Part shown: positions 7,953 through 16,897 of the stretch, piece by piece
How positions within the stretch are numbered: the stretch's first letter is position 1
How the letters are laid out: each line of letters begins with the position of its first letter
Position numbers and translations under genes: made by a program
The notes under the pieces: generated by a model
What the model was told of the DNA's origin: nothing
The model's database searches: none
The model's input: the letters and a program-made list of their open reading frames with translations, nothing else
Source of the DNA: CAVQWH01 sp963718685
GTDB taxonomy: Bacteria > Patescibacteriota > Saccharimonadia > Saccharimonadales > Saccharimonadaceae
Length of the DNA: 64,000 nt
NCBI GenBank assembly: GCA_963718685.1
Contig: OY970356.1
Location: forward strand, 620,001-684,000
Direction: 5' to 3'

Positions 7953-8150
7953 ATGGGAAACGTCCCTCAAAATAGCCGGTCGGTCCGGCGCCTGACGAAA
8001 AACAGTAACGGCACCGTAAGTGTCAGTATTCCTATTGAGACCGCATATAAACTGGGCTGGGCAAAGGGACAAAAAGTCACCGTAGAGCGTCAAGGCAAGA
8101 AAGTAATCATCAAACCCGCCAATGGTTCGGTTAAGGAGGCTACAAAATGA
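7953..8150 (+). CDS. AbrB/SpoVT/MazE-type DNA-binding protein
   Basis: A 65-residue protein with the swapped-hairpin fold: VRRLTKNSNGTVSVSIPIET at residues 11-30, then LGWAKGQKVTVERQGKKVII. Such proteins bind DNA as dimers and act as transition-state regulators or antitoxins. No toxin gene follows. Instead its TGA overlaps the ATG of the 1830-residue surface protein (ATGA), so the two are translationally coupled and it probably regulates that operon, possibly through the three repeats upstream. Confidence 0.85.
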   Translation: MGNVPQNSRSVRRLTKNSNGTVSVSIPIETAYKLGWAKGQKVTVERQGKKVIIKPANGSVKEATK

Positions 8151-11100
8151 GTCTTCTTAGAACAACAAAGTTGCGCAAATTAAGAAACACGGTAGTGGCC
8201 ACTGCCCTTTTGGCGTTTACACTACTGGTAGTTATGGCTATCATGCCTAACAATACTTATGCCACGTCGTATACCTGGGACGGCGGCGGCACGACCAACA
8301 ACTGGAGCGATTGTGACAACTGGAGCAGCAACATCTGCCCTACTTCTGGCGATACGGTAACGTTCAACGGCACTTCTACCAAGAGCGCGACAGTCAACTC
8401 TTCATTCACCGGTACTATCACGACCATAAATATCAACTCAGGCTACACAGGCACGATAAGCCTAAGCCGCAGTCTGACCGTTTCCTCTGCTTTCTCCCAA
8501 GCCGCCGGTACGTTCAATGCCGGCAGTCAGACCCTGCACGTTGGCGGGGCCTTTACTCTGTCCGCCGGTACGTTCAATGCCGGCTCCGGGACAGTAGATT
8601 TCAATGGTACATCCTCGGCCACCCTAAGCTGTAACGATGTAAGCTTTAACTCGGTAACTTTCACGAACACTAGCGGCACTAAAACCGTTAGCTCCGATTG
8701 TACCCTGCCCATGGGTAGTAGTCCGTCAGCTAACTCTGGTGGGTCAATCACCTTGGATGGTGGAATTTTGCTTGGCACCGGCACGCTGACAACTTCCGGC
8801 ACTTTAACACTGTCAGAAGCCGCGGGGTCAGAATGCTACGGCGCTGGTGGCGGCACTGGCTCAACTTATGACAGTGGTAACGACGGTGGTGATGCGACCG
8901 GCGCCGGCTGCGGTGGCGGTGGCGCCAGTTGGTATGGCGGTGCCGGTGGCAATGGGCTGTATGGCGGCGGAGGCGGCGGTGCGAGTGGTGGCCATGTTGT
9001 CCATAACGGCGGTAATGGCGGAGCGGGCATGGTCGTCATTAGTCCCGACAGCGGTTCGGACGTAGCTAAGACCTCTGGCACTTCCTGGACGGTGCCATCC
9101 GGGGTTTCCTCCATCAAGATTTGGGCTATCGGCGCTGCTGGTGGTGGTGCCGGCGTACCAGGTTCAGATGGTACGTCAGGCGGAGGCGGCGGTGCCGGCG
9201 GAACTGTTTACAAAACATTCTCGGTCACGCCAGGTGATACCGTTTCATACAGTTTGGGAACCGGCGGAGCCGGGGGCGGTAGCGCGAGCGACGGCTCTGC
9301 CGGTGGTAACACTACGGTTACGGTGGGGGCTACTACTATAACTGCCGGCGGCGGAGCCGGGGGTACATACAATAACAATGCCTCCGCAGCGGGTGGCAGT
9401 TACTCAGGCGGTGATGGCGGCGCGGCCGGCGCGGCCGGTTCCGGCGCTACCGGAGACGACGGTGGTGGTGGTGGTGGTGCTATCGGCGGTGGTGGATCGG
9501 CAGCACAGAATGCCACTGACAGTATAGGCGGTAATGACGGTACGCCGGTAAATAGCCCCGACACAACGAACTCGCCTGTCAAACTTGGTAGCTACGCCGG
9601 TGATTTTACCGGCACAGGCGCACGTCTTTCCATTCCTAACAACGAAGTTGATCTAAGTGGCGATTGGTCGGTCGGTATGTGGGTTGACCTTGCCAGTACC
9701 GCTGGAACAAATCCACGTACCTTCTCCATGGTTGATAGTACACACGGCATAAATCTGCAGACAGGCTACAGAAGTACGACCCCATATCCATACGTCAGGA
9801 TAAACGGCAGCTCCGTTTACGCAGCTCATGCTCTAACTACAGGCACCTGGCACCATCTAGTATATGAGTCGTCAGGTGGAACCATAACGATTCACATTGA
9901 CGGTACTGCTTACAGTACTTCCTCCGGAGGTCCAAGCGCCGATACATCATCCTCGGCAATAGGCGCTGACGGCGCCGGATCTTACGGAATGAACGGATAC
10001 CTGGACGATGTCGTGCTTTATAACCGGGCACTAACCGGGACCGAGGTCGCAGGCAGATACAATAGTGGGTCCGGTACGGAAAACCTGTCAGGCTCGGGAT
10101 GGAACGTCTCAAGCGCCGCCGTGTCGCAATGGCATATGAATGAGAGTTACTGGGGAAGTAGCGGTGGCGGTAGCGGCTCGCCTACCGATGGTGGTCATGC
10201 CGGTGACAGTGGCGGAACAATTGTCGACGTCTCTGGGTTGGTTTCGGTTCTTAACGGACTTGGCTACGGGGCTAATTATTCCTCAATGCTGTCTGGTTTC
10301 TCCGGATTGTCAGCAAACAACCTGACAATGAATGAAAGCTATGATTTTAGCTCGTTTAGTACCTTTACTACTAGCGGCAATCTTATTGTCGACAACAGCA
10401 GTACCTTTACTGCGCCAAGCGGGACGGCTACTGTCAACGGTTATTTGCTTACAGACTCTGGCTCCTTAGGTGGTTCCAACACCTTTAATGCCGGCAGCGG
10501 GACGCTAAATGTCAATGGCGGCTTATATGTAGGTGCGTTTACCGCTGATGCGTCTACTTTCAACGGCGGCAGTGGGACACTGAATGTCAGCGGGGGTTTA
10601 TATGTTGGTCCCATATTTGGCAGCGACAACGCATCGGTCTTCAATGCCAGCAGCGGGACGACAAACGTGACAGGCGGTTTTGGTGTTACTTCAGCCAGCC
10701 CAGTCTTCAATGCCGACGGCGGGACATTAAACGTAAGCGGTGATTTCTCGCTTACTAACTCTTCGAACTTCTCTGCCGATACAGGGACAGTGAATTTTAA
10801 CGGTGCGGCCAGCGGCTCGCTTACCTGTAGTAATGCCAGCTTTAACAGGGTTAACTTCACCCACACCGCCGGGGTTAAAACAGTCGGCAGTGACTGTTCC
10901 CTGCCGCTAGGCAGCAGCCCGACGGTCGGTAGCGGCAGCGGCGGCAATACGGTAAACAACATCAACGGCTCTGCGGCAGACGGCTTGGGCAGCGGCGGTG
11001 GCGGGGCCGGCTATTACGGCGGTAATGGCGGTGACGGCCTATATGGGGGCGGTGGCGGCGGTGCAGCCGGCTACAGCTCGGCCAACCGGATTGGCGGCAG

Positions 11101-13639
11101 TGGCGGTAGTGGTTCGGTGATAATCTCACCTGATAGCGGCTCGGACGTAGTGCTTACTACCGATAATTCATGGAAGGTGCCAGCCGGGGTTACCAGTATA
11201 AAGGTCTGGGCCGTCGGCGCCGGAGGCGGCGGAGCCGGATCTACCAGCACTAATGCTACTGCCGGTGGTGGCGGCGGAGCCGGCGGCGTGGTTTACCAAA
11301 CGTTCTCGGTCAGTCCGGATGACCTTATTACGTACAGCGTAGGAGCCGGCGGAGCCGGCGGCATAGATACGGATAATGGCAGTGGCGGCGGCGATACGAC
11401 GGTTACAGTGGGCGCTACCACTATAACCGCCAACGGTGGAGCCGGCGGTACATATAATGACGGCTCTACGGCAGCCGGTGGTAGTTATACCGGCGGTGAC
11501 GGCGGAGTTGATGGCGGCGATGGTACAGGTGCCACGGGCAACACCGGTGGTGGAGGTGGCGGGGGCATCGGCGGCAGCGCTCCAACTGAAGCTGGTAACG
11601 CCGGCGATACGGGCGGTCAGGCTGCTGACGTCTCAGATCTGTTCAGCGTGCTAACCGGACTGGGTTACGCTACGACCGGTCCGGGAGCCGGTGGCGGTTC
11701 CGGTAGTGGCACCAGCTATGGTGTGGTACTGAACGGTACGCTTTCCGGCAGCGGTACGCTAAACGGCTCTAGCGACCTGACTCTAGCCAGCAGTGGCAGT
11801 CTGTCCGGCTTTTCGGGTGTGGCAGCTAATAACCTAACCGTCAACGGTACTTATAACTTTGGCTCGTATAGCACATTTACGGCCAGCGGTGATTTTGCGG
11901 TCGGTTCCAGCGGCAACTTTACTGCCCCTTCGGGCACGTCCCGGTTCAGCGGCAACTTTACGCTTGATCCCAGCTCTACTTTCAGCGCCAATGGCGGCAC
12001 GGTGAATTTCCGCGGTGGCACGGCAACATTATCCTGCGGCAATAAAACGTTTAATTTGGTTACATTTACGCATAGTAGCGGGACTAAAATAGTCGGCAGT
12101 GACTGTTCCCTACCCTTGGGTAGTAATCCGACGGTCGGCAGCGGTACCTCCAGTCTGTCGCTGAGCGGCACATTATCCGGCAGCGGCAAACTAACCATGG
12201 GCGGCAGCAACACCGGTACGCTAACACTCGGCAGCGGTGGCAGTCTGTCCGGCTTTTCGGGCCTGGCGGCCAAGGCTTTGACCGTCAATGGTACTTATAA
12301 CTTTGGCTCATATAGTCCGTTTACCGTCAGTGGCAACTTCACTGTTAACAGTGGCGCTAGCTTTACGGCGCCGGCGGGTACGGCATCATTCTCTAGTAAT
12401 TTTACGATAAGCTCGGGTGCAACCTTTAACGCTAACGGCGGCACGCTAGACTTCAATGGTGGATCAGCGACACTAACATGCGGCGGTAAGACGTTCTACC
12501 GCGCTATACTAAGCCATGCTTCCGGCACTAAGACGGTCGATGGCAACTGCTCTCTACCGCTGGGTAGCAATCCAACGCTAGGTGATGGCGGATCAACCAT
12601 CCTGAGTAGCACTTTGAATGGTAGTGGCACGCTGACAACCACAGGCACGCTGACGCTGGCTTCAGGCGGTTCGCTGTCAGGTTGGTCCGGTCTGTCGGCT
12701 AACAACCTAAATGTCAACGGTACTTATAACTTCAGTTCATATGGCACACTAAATATAAACAAAAACCTTACTATCGGCAGCAGCGGGGTTTTGACTGCCC
12801 CGTCTGGAACGACTTCACTCGGCGGTAACCTTACTAACTCCGGTACGTTCAATGCCAATGGCGGCACGTTTGTACTGGACGGTTCCAATCAAACGCTTTC
12901 CGGCAACACAGCTTTCTATAACCTGAGTAAAGCTGTCACGTCCGCCGACACCCTGACCTTTGCCGCCGGAAGTACCCAAACTATCTTGGGAACATTGACC
13001 TTACAGGGATCTAGTGGCAACCTTTTAAGCCTAGTATCAAGCATACCTAGTACTGCTTGGGCAATTTACGTACAAGGCGCAACTAATACATCCTACTTAG
13101 ATGTTGCAGACAGCGCCAGTATAGGCAATATTATTATCGCCTGTAATAGCATTGACAACGGAGGTAATAGTGGCTGGAGCTTTAACCCTGCCACTTGTAA
13201 TGGCGGCACGCCAGGCTCCTCCGGCAGTAACAGCACTTGGGCTATAAGCGCCCTTACAAACTTTAATCTGAATCAAGCAGCGTTGATTAACCACGCCCGT
13301 GGCAGTGATAATAACAACGGAGCCTTCACCCTCTCTGATAATACCCTCGGCGGCTTGGCATCTCAGCTTTACAGCTTCCTCAAGAATCTGCCAGCCGGCC
13401 AGGGCTTGCTGGCAGCAGCCAAGGAATTCGGACAAACATTGTTGGCTGGTTTAGGGGTGGTAATCGTATCGGGTTTACTGTTCGTGTGGCGCCGTAGACA
13501 CCTGGAAGCCGTTGCAGAGCGTGAAGGCTCCCTTGAAGAAATAGAGACCACCCCCTTTGACCCGACGCCTCAGGCCGACACTACTATAGAACCTTCCTCG
13601 AATACTGAGCCAAACAAAAAAACGGGACGGGGCAAGTAA
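8147..13639 (+). CDS. Giant glycine-rich surface protein with LamG domain and C-terminal membrane anchor
   Basis: 1830 residues. A basic signal peptide (about 1-40, ending NTYA) is followed by beta-rich repeats, a glycine-rich segment (about 225-465), a LamG/concanavalin-like domain (about 478-638: WSVGMWVDL, GTWHHLVYES, YLDDVVLYNRAL), more beta repeats, a second copy of the glycine-rich segment (about 925-1180), further repeats, and a membrane helix at about 1760-1781 followed by RRRH and a 45-residue acidic tail. A module with two cysteines 23 residues apart, ending in CSLPLGS-like sequence, occurs four times (near 8631, 10827, 12035 and 12478). It is probably an adhesin displayed outside the cell. 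The gene is clearly richer in GC than its neighbours, partly because of its glycine codons. Confidence 0.8.
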   Translation: MSLLRTTKLRKLRNTVVATALLAFTLLVVMAIMPNNTYATSYTWDGGGTTNNWSDCDNWSSNICPTSGDTVTFNGTSTKSATVNSSFTGTITTININSGYTGTISLSRSLTVSSAFSQAAGTFNAGSQTLHVGGAFTLSAGTFNAGSGTVDFNGTSSATLSCNDVSFNSVTFTNTSGTKTVSSDCTLPMGSSPSANSGGSITLDGGILLGTGTLTTSGTLTLSEAAGSECYGAGGGTGSTYDSGNDGGDATGAGCGGGGASWYGGAGGNGLYGGGGGGASGGHVVHNGGNGGAGMVVISPDSGSDVAKTSGTSWTVPSGVSSIKIWAIGAAGGGAGVPGSDGTSGGGGGAGGTVYKTFSVTPGDTVSYSLGTGGAGGGSASDGSAGGNTTVTVGATTITAGGGAGGTYNNNASAAGGSYSGGDGGAAGAAGSGATGDDGGGGGGAIGGGGSAAQNATDSIGGNDGTPVNSPDTTNSPVKLGSYAGDFTGTGARLSIPNNEVDLSGDWSVGMWVDLASTAGTNPRTFSMVDSTHGINLQTGYRSTTPYPYVRINGSSVYAAHALTTGTWHHLVYESSGGTITIHIDGTAYSTSSGGPSADTSSSAIGADGAGSYGMNGYLDDVVLYNRALTGTEVAGRYNSGSGTENLSGSGWNVSSAAVSQWHMNESYWGSSGGGSGSPTDGGHAGDSGGTIVDVSGLVSVLNGLGYGANYSSMLSGFSGLSANNLTMNESYDFSSFSTFTTSGNLIVDNSSTFTAPSGTATVNGYLLTDSGSLGGSNTFNAGSGTLNVNGGLYVGAFTADASTFNGGSGTLNVSGGLYVGPIFGSDNASVFNASSGTTNVTGGFGVTSASPVFNADGGTLNVSGDFSLTNSSNFSADTGTVNFNGAASGSLTCSNASFNRVNFTHTAGVKTVGSDCSLPLGSSPTVGSGSGGNTVNNINGSAADGLGSGGGGAGYYGGNGGDGLYGGGGGGAAGYSSANRIGGSGGSGSVIISPDSGSDVVLTTDNSWKVPAGVTSIKVWAVGAGGGGAGSTSTNATAGGGGGAGGVVYQTFSVSPDDLITYSVGAGGAGGIDTDNGSGGGDTTVTVGATTITANGGAGGTYNDGSTAAGGSYTGGDGGVDGGDGTGATGNTGGGGGGGIGGSAPTEAGNAGDTGGQAADVSDLFSVLTGLGYATTGPGAGGGSGSGTSYGVVLNGTLSGSGTLNGSSDLTLASSGSLSGFSGVAANNLTVNGTYNFGSYSTFTASGDFAVGSSGNFTAPSGTSRFSGNFTLDPSSTFSANGGTVNFRGGTATLSCGNKTFNLVTFTHSSGTKIVGSDCSLPLGSNPTVGSGTSSLSLSGTLSGSGKLTMGGSNTGTLTLGSGGSLSGFSGLAAKALTVNGTYNFGSYSPFTVSGNFTVNSGASFTAPAGTASFSSNFTISSGATFNANGGTLDFNGGSATLTCGGKTFYRAILSHASGTKTVDGNCSLPLGSNPTLGDGGSTILSSTLNGSGTLTTTGTLTLASGGSLSGWSGLSANNLNVNGTYNFSSYGTLNINKNLTIGSSGVLTAPSGTTSLGGNLTNSGTFNANGGTFVLDGSNQTLSGNTAFYNLSKAVTSADTLTFAAGSTQTILGTLTLQGSSGNLLSLVSSIPSTAWAIYVQGATNTSYLDVADSASIGNIIIACNSIDNGGNSGWSFNPATCNGGTPGSSGSNSTWAISALTNFNLNQAALINHARGSDNNNGAFTLSDNTLGGLASQLYSFLKNLPAGQGLLAAAKEFGQTLLAGLGVVIVSGLLFVWRRRHLEAVAEREGSLEEIETTPFDPTPQADTTIEPSSNTEPNKKTGRGK

Positions 13640-13664
13640 ATGAAGATACCGCTATTGAAGATTA

Positions 13665-13678
13665 ATACAATATTGTAT
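13665..13678 (+). promoter_or_regulatory. Palindromic operator candidate before the ABC exporter
   Basis: ATACAATATTGTAT is a perfect 14-base palindrome lying 18 bases before the ATG of the ATPase gene. It overlaps a possible -10 (TATACT at 13676-13681), which is where a repressor would block transcription. Confidence 0.4.
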
Positions 13679-13696
13679 ACTTAACGGAAAGCACTT

Positions 13697-14383
13697 ATGA
13701 CAAAACAGCCAATAATTGAATTAAAAAAAATCAGCCACATATACAAGTTAGGTGGCGGGCCTATATATGCCCTGAATAATGTGAACCTTAAGGTCGAGCA
13801 AGGAGAATATGTTGCTATCACCGGTGCCAGCGGCTCAGGTAAGTCAAGTCTGGCAAATGTAATAGGCGGTCTCGATACGCCAACTAGCGGCACTGTAAAA
13901 GTGGGAGGTCACGATCTTTCTAATATGCGCGATGATGCACTATCTGTTTACCGCAATAAAACCATAGGTTTTGTCTTTCAGTCCTTCCACCTACAACCAG
14001 CCTACACGATAATGCAAAACGTAATGTTGCCTTTGATTCTATCCGGCGTAAGCCCTACTGAAAGAAAGAAACGAGCTAAAGAATACTTGGAGATGGTAGG
14101 TCTGGGCCATCGACTAAATCACAAACCGAGCGAGTTATCTAGTGGGCAGCAACAGTTGGCGGCTATCGCTAGGGCCTTGGTTAACCATCCAAAAATTATA
14201 ATCGCCGATGAGCCCACTGGAAACTTAGATACTGCTCATACTTTAGAAATTTTTCAGATGCTACAGAAAATCAATAATCAAGGCACGACATTAATGGTAA
14301 TAACACATGATCCTAATATGGCTCACTTGGCTCCTCGTATCGTTCAGATGAGCGATGGTAAATTAACGGAGGTTAGAGCATAA
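13697..14383 (+). CDS. ABC exporter ATP-binding protein (MacB/LolD type)
   Basis: A 228-residue ATPase. Walker A GASGSGKSSL is at about 38-47, the Q-loop FVFQSFHLQP at about 94, the signature LSSGQQQLAAIARAL at about 143 (LSSGQ rather than LSGGQ), Walker B IIIADEPTGNLD at about 168, and the H-loop VITHDPN. It powers the permease encoded 2 bases downstream. The ribosome site GGAAAG precedes the ATG. The adjoining surface protein is a possible, unproven client. Confidence 0.92.
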   Translation: MTKQPIIELKKISHIYKLGGGPIYALNNVNLKVEQGEYVAITGASGSGKSSLANVIGGLDTPTSGTVKVGGHDLSNMRDDALSVYRNKTIGFVFQSFHLQPAYTIMQNVMLPLILSGVSPTERKKRAKEYLEMVGLGHRLNHKPSELSSGQQQLAAIARALVNHPKIIIADEPTGNLDTAHTLEIFQMLQKINNQGTTLMVITHDPNMAHLAPRIVQMSDGKLTEVRA

Positions 14384-14385
14384 AA

Positions 14386-15831
14386 ATGCGTATGAGACTT
14401 ACTGATTATATAGGACTGGCATTTAGGAACTTAGTCAACCAAAAATCACGCAGCGTTTTGGCTATTCTGGCAATAGTAATAGCTACAACCAGCGTGACCT
14501 TGCTACTGGCATTGGTTATAGGAACTAAGGATTTCTATTATAATCAATTTAAGGCTACAGATAAGTTGTCAGAGGTAATCGTAAACTCCCAGCCTGGTCT
14601 CAGCTTTGAACAAGCCCAACAGGGTTCCGATTGTCGTAATTGCGTTAAGCTTACTAACAATATTGCCCGACAAGTAGCATCAATCGACCATGTAGTTGGT
14701 ATAAGCCCTACTGCTAACTTAAATACCTTTGAATCCATTGCACTAAACGGCCGCAAACAGAATGTTCAAGGTGTTAAAGCTTATACACCTAACGGAGTGA
14801 TTAAACATGTATTTGTAGCAGGTAAAGAATTCAGTGCAAACAGCGGTGCTAGGCAGATTATCATCGGACAAAACTATGCCGATCAATGGGGTTATAAGTA
14901 TAAATATCAAGATATAATTGGCAAGCAGGTCAAGCTTACCACTAGCAGCAGTTTTACCGGCCAAGGAGCAACTTTACCCGACCCCTTGATTCAGTTCAAG
15001 CAGTGTCAGAGCGGTTGTCAGGCCAGTCAGATAGCCGATCAACAGAAATCCACCAGTCTAAAAGCTACTATAGTTGGTGTGGAGTCAGACGATAGCGGTA
15101 CCTTGTTTATACCACTTAAGTGGGCTCAGGGTTTGTTGCAAAACCGATTTTATGAAATTGCCAAACCTAATCAAACAGCCTACCTCCAAGCATATAACAC
15201 TTGGAGTTACGGCGGTCAGCAAGGACCGGAACCTACACCGCACTTCACTCTAGTATCAGATAGTCAGTTAGCCAAAAATGGCTACTCTACTTTAGTGATC
15301 AAGGTCGACAACCCTCAGAACTCCGAAACCGTAGCCCAACAGATACGTCAGCTGGGTGTAGGAGCCACTACGGCCAATAGCTATGTCAACGATCAGTTAC
15401 AAATCTTTAGCGTCATAAGCTTTGTTCTAGCCGGCATCGGTAGTATAGCCCTAGTGGTAGCCGCTATCGGTATAGTCAATACAATGGTAATGGCGGTCTT
15501 GGAACGTACCCGTGAAATCGGCATTATGCGAGCCATTGGCGCCAAACGTTCCACTGTTAGTCAGCTATTTACCCTTGAGGCTTCCTTATTAGGATTCTTT
15601 GGCGGAGTATTTGGTATAGTTGCAGGTTTTGGCTTAATCCAACTAGCCAATGTCTTTATAAACGATCAGCTAGCTTCCAATGCAATAACAAGCCGTGACA
15701 TTATTTCACTACCTATATGGCTTATGCTCATAGCCGTTGCTACAACAACTGTTATCGGCATGCTGGCCGGACTATATCCAGCATATAGAGCTTCCCGGTT
15801 AGATCCGGTTGAGGCCTTGCGGCATGAATAA
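14386..15831 (+). CDS. ABC exporter permease (MacB/FtsX family)
   Basis: 481 residues with MacB topology: one N-terminal helix (about 23-45), a large extracytoplasmic domain (about 50-335, with cysteines in SDCRNC and QCQSGC) and three C-terminal helices, including the conserved TREIGIMRAIGAKRSTV loop. It ends YPAYRASRLDPVEALRHE, the usual family terminus. No MacA-like adaptor is nearby, as expected for a cell with one membrane. Confidence 0.92.
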   Translation: MRMRLTDYIGLAFRNLVNQKSRSVLAILAIVIATTSVTLLLALVIGTKDFYYNQFKATDKLSEVIVNSQPGLSFEQAQQGSDCRNCVKLTNNIARQVASIDHVVGISPTANLNTFESIALNGRKQNVQGVKAYTPNGVIKHVFVAGKEFSANSGARQIIIGQNYADQWGYKYKYQDIIGKQVKLTTSSSFTGQGATLPDPLIQFKQCQSGCQASQIADQQKSTSLKATIVGVESDDSGTLFIPLKWAQGLLQNRFYEIAKPNQTAYLQAYNTWSYGGQQGPEPTPHFTLVSDSQLAKNGYSTLVIKVDNPQNSETVAQQIRQLGVGATTANSYVNDQLQIFSVISFVLAGIGSIALVVAAIGIVNTMVMAVLERTREIGIMRAIGAKRSTVSQLFTLEASLLGFFGGVFGIVAGFGLIQLANVFINDQLASNAITSRDIISLPIWLMLIAVATTTVIGMLAGLYPAYRASRLDPVEALRHE

Positions 15832-15885
15832 CTTTTTTGCGCGCCAGTGAAAAAACTGTTACCATAATTTAGTCTTATAGGTCGT

Positions 15886-15963
15886 GGGCTCGTAGTGAAG
15901 TTGGCCTATCACGCCTCCCTGTCACGGAGGAGATCGCCGGTTCGAATCCGGTCGGGCCCGCCA
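15886..15963 (+). tRNA. tRNA-Asp (GTC)
   Basis: The acceptor GGGCTCG pairs with CGGGCCC (one G-U pair). The anticodon stem CCTCC/GGAGG encloses CTGTCAC, anticodon GTC. CCA is encoded at 15961-15963. Its last 18 bases recur in the repeat downstream. Confidence 0.95.
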
Positions 15964-15965
15964 TG

Positions 15966-15998
15966 AAAAGTGAGTCACCTTACTGGTGGCTCATTTTT
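15966..15998 (+). terminator. Rho-independent terminator after tRNA-Asp
   Basis: Stem TGAGTCACC / GGTGGCTCA (one G-U pair) with loop TTACT, followed by five T. AAAA lies on the 5' side, so it could work in both directions. Confidence 0.85.
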
Positions 15999-16023
15999 CA
16001 TATCAGAGTTTCCTGCCGGATGA

Positions 16024-16140
16024 GAACCGGATAAGTGAGCGGCAGCGAACGACCGGTTCGGTGGAGCGAAAAAGCGCACAGATGCTTGCATCGAGCACTT
16101 TTGAGCGGAAAAGGGCGAAGCCCGCTATCCGGTCGGGCCC
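16024..16140 (+). repeat. 117-base direct repeat carrying the tRNA-Asp 3' end, copy 1
   Basis: Identical to 16208-16324. It ends ATCCGGTCGGGCCC, and with the next four bases (GCCA) gives an 18-base match to the 3' end of tRNA-Asp (15946-15963). Internally GACCGG pairs with CCGGTC and encloses the hairpins GATGC-TT-GCATC and GGGC-GAA-GCCC, so a transcript would fold compactly. Open frames across both strands here show no family resemblance. Confidence 0.9.
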
Positions 16141-16144
16141 GCCA

Positions 16145-16186
16145 GTAGAAATTAAATGCCGCCATCAGGCGGTTTTTTATTTCTAC
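16145..16186 (+). terminator. Terminator between the two repeats
   Basis: Core stem GCCGCC / GGCGGT with loop ATCA and a six-T run. An outer stem, GTAGAAAT / ATTTCTAC, encloses it. Confidence 0.75.
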
Positions 16187-16207
16187 CCTGTTGGCTTGAA
16201 CAGATTT

Positions 16208-16324
16208 GAACCGGATAAGTGAGCGGCAGCGAACGACCGGTTCGGTGGAGCGAAAAAGCGCACAGATGCTTGCATCGAGCACTTTTGAGCGGAAAAGGGC
16301 GAAGCCCGCTATCCGGTCGGGCCC
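16208..16324 (+). repeat. 117-base direct repeat, copy 2
   Basis: Exact repeat of 16024-16140 at a spacing of 184 bases. The tRNA-derived end is followed here by AAAGCTCCCGCCA rather than GCCA, then by a weak hairpin CCGC-CAT-GCGG and a T-rich stretch (16332-16356). Confidence 0.9.
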
Positions 16325-16368
16325 AAAGCTCCCGCCATGCGGTTGTTTAATTTTTAAGTAATCCCTAC

Positions 16369-16397
16369 TTGCAATTTAATAGTTATAATGCTATTAT
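16369..16397 (+). promoter_or_regulatory. Promoter of the GC-rich orphan gene
   Basis: TTGCAA (16369-16374), 17 bases, then TATTAT (16392-16397). The predicted start of transcription, about 16404, coincides with the first base of the folded leader. Confidence 0.65.
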
Positions 16398-16403
16398 AAG
16401 TTA

Positions 16404-16441
16404 TCGCTTCATGAGGAAGTGTTCTGGGAAACCCCTAGCGA
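16404..16441 (+). other. Folded 5' leader of the orphan gene
   Basis: TCGCT (16404-16408) pairs with AGCGA (16437-16441), enclosing two small hairpins (CTTC-ATGAG-GAAG and GGG-AAA-CCC). The ribosome site GGAG follows outside the fold. No known riboswitch class was recognised. Confidence 0.45.
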
Positions 16442-16456
16442 ACCTTGGAGAAAACA

Positions 16457-16882
16457 ATGCCCCTTGTCACCCTGACGTGTGCTGACAAGTACTATCCTCC
16501 TGACTCTCCTGCAAGTGCGGCTCTTGCTCGCACCACTACGGCGGGAAGGGTTGTGGAACTAGCAGAAAGTCTGCCAAGGCTTCTGGTAGAGAAAGCTAAG
16601 CCGCTCCGGCTTGATCTCGACACGCCAGAAGCAGCAGTCCAAGTGGACATTCAAAAGTTCCACGCTCTCGCCGTCAACAATGTCGAGCTATGGATTCGGG
16701 TAGAGCTGACTGAGGAGATGCCAGAGGCGTTTCGTATCAACGTACGGATTGTACTGGAAAAACTGCTGAGTCAGTGGTTTAAGAAACATGGTGTAACCAT
16801 TTCGTGGGCCCTCGACATATTCTTCGGCCCAGGCCATGGCTGCTACACCAACAGCCACGGGAAAATCGAAGAGGTGTGGTAA
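16457..16882 (+). CDS. GC-rich orphan 141-residue protein
   Basis: Begins MPLVTLTCADKYYPPDSPAS after the ribosome site GGAG 6 bases upstream; a TTG 12 bases earlier is a less likely start. The sequence alternates predicted strands and helices and ends with FFGPGHGCYTN and KIEEVW. No family is recognised. Proline as residue 2 recalls tautomerases, but nothing else supports that. Base composition is visibly richer in GC than flanking genes, which suggests acquisition from elsewhere. It has its own promoter, folded leader and terminator, so it is a self-contained unit. Confidence 0.65.
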   Translation: MPLVTLTCADKYYPPDSPASAALARTTTAGRVVELAESLPRLLVEKAKPLRLDLDTPEAAVQVDIQKFHALAVNNVELWIRVELTEEMPEAFRINVRIVLEKLLSQWFKKHGVTISWALDIFFGPGHGCYTNSHGKIEEVW

Positions 16883-16897
16883 GCCGCGTAAAGTAAG

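Noticed and set aside
7953..8150. AbrB-like gene as the antitoxin of a MazEF-type pair
   Set aside because: The overlapping downstream gene encodes a giant secreted protein, not a small toxin.
8820..11690. Repeat-rich segment considered as a CRISPR array
   Set aside because: The repeats are irregular, in frame and encode glycine-rich protein modules; there are no constant repeats with unique spacers.
8527..12717. Several long minus-strand frames inside the surface-protein gene
   Set aside because: They mirror the glycine-rich plus-strand frame (giving proline-rich shadows) and lack start signals.
15986..16282. Open frames on both strands across the tRNA-derived repeats
   Set aside because: They are generated by the duplicated 117-base unit in a region with terminators, and show no ribosome site or family resemblance.
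16404..16441. Leader fold as a known riboswitch (fluoride, preQ1, guanidine)
   Set aside because: None of the conserved motifs of those classes could be found in the sequence.
16445..16456. TTG start for the GC-rich orphan gene
   Set aside because: The ribosome site GGAG lies inside that extension and is correctly spaced for the ATG at 16457.
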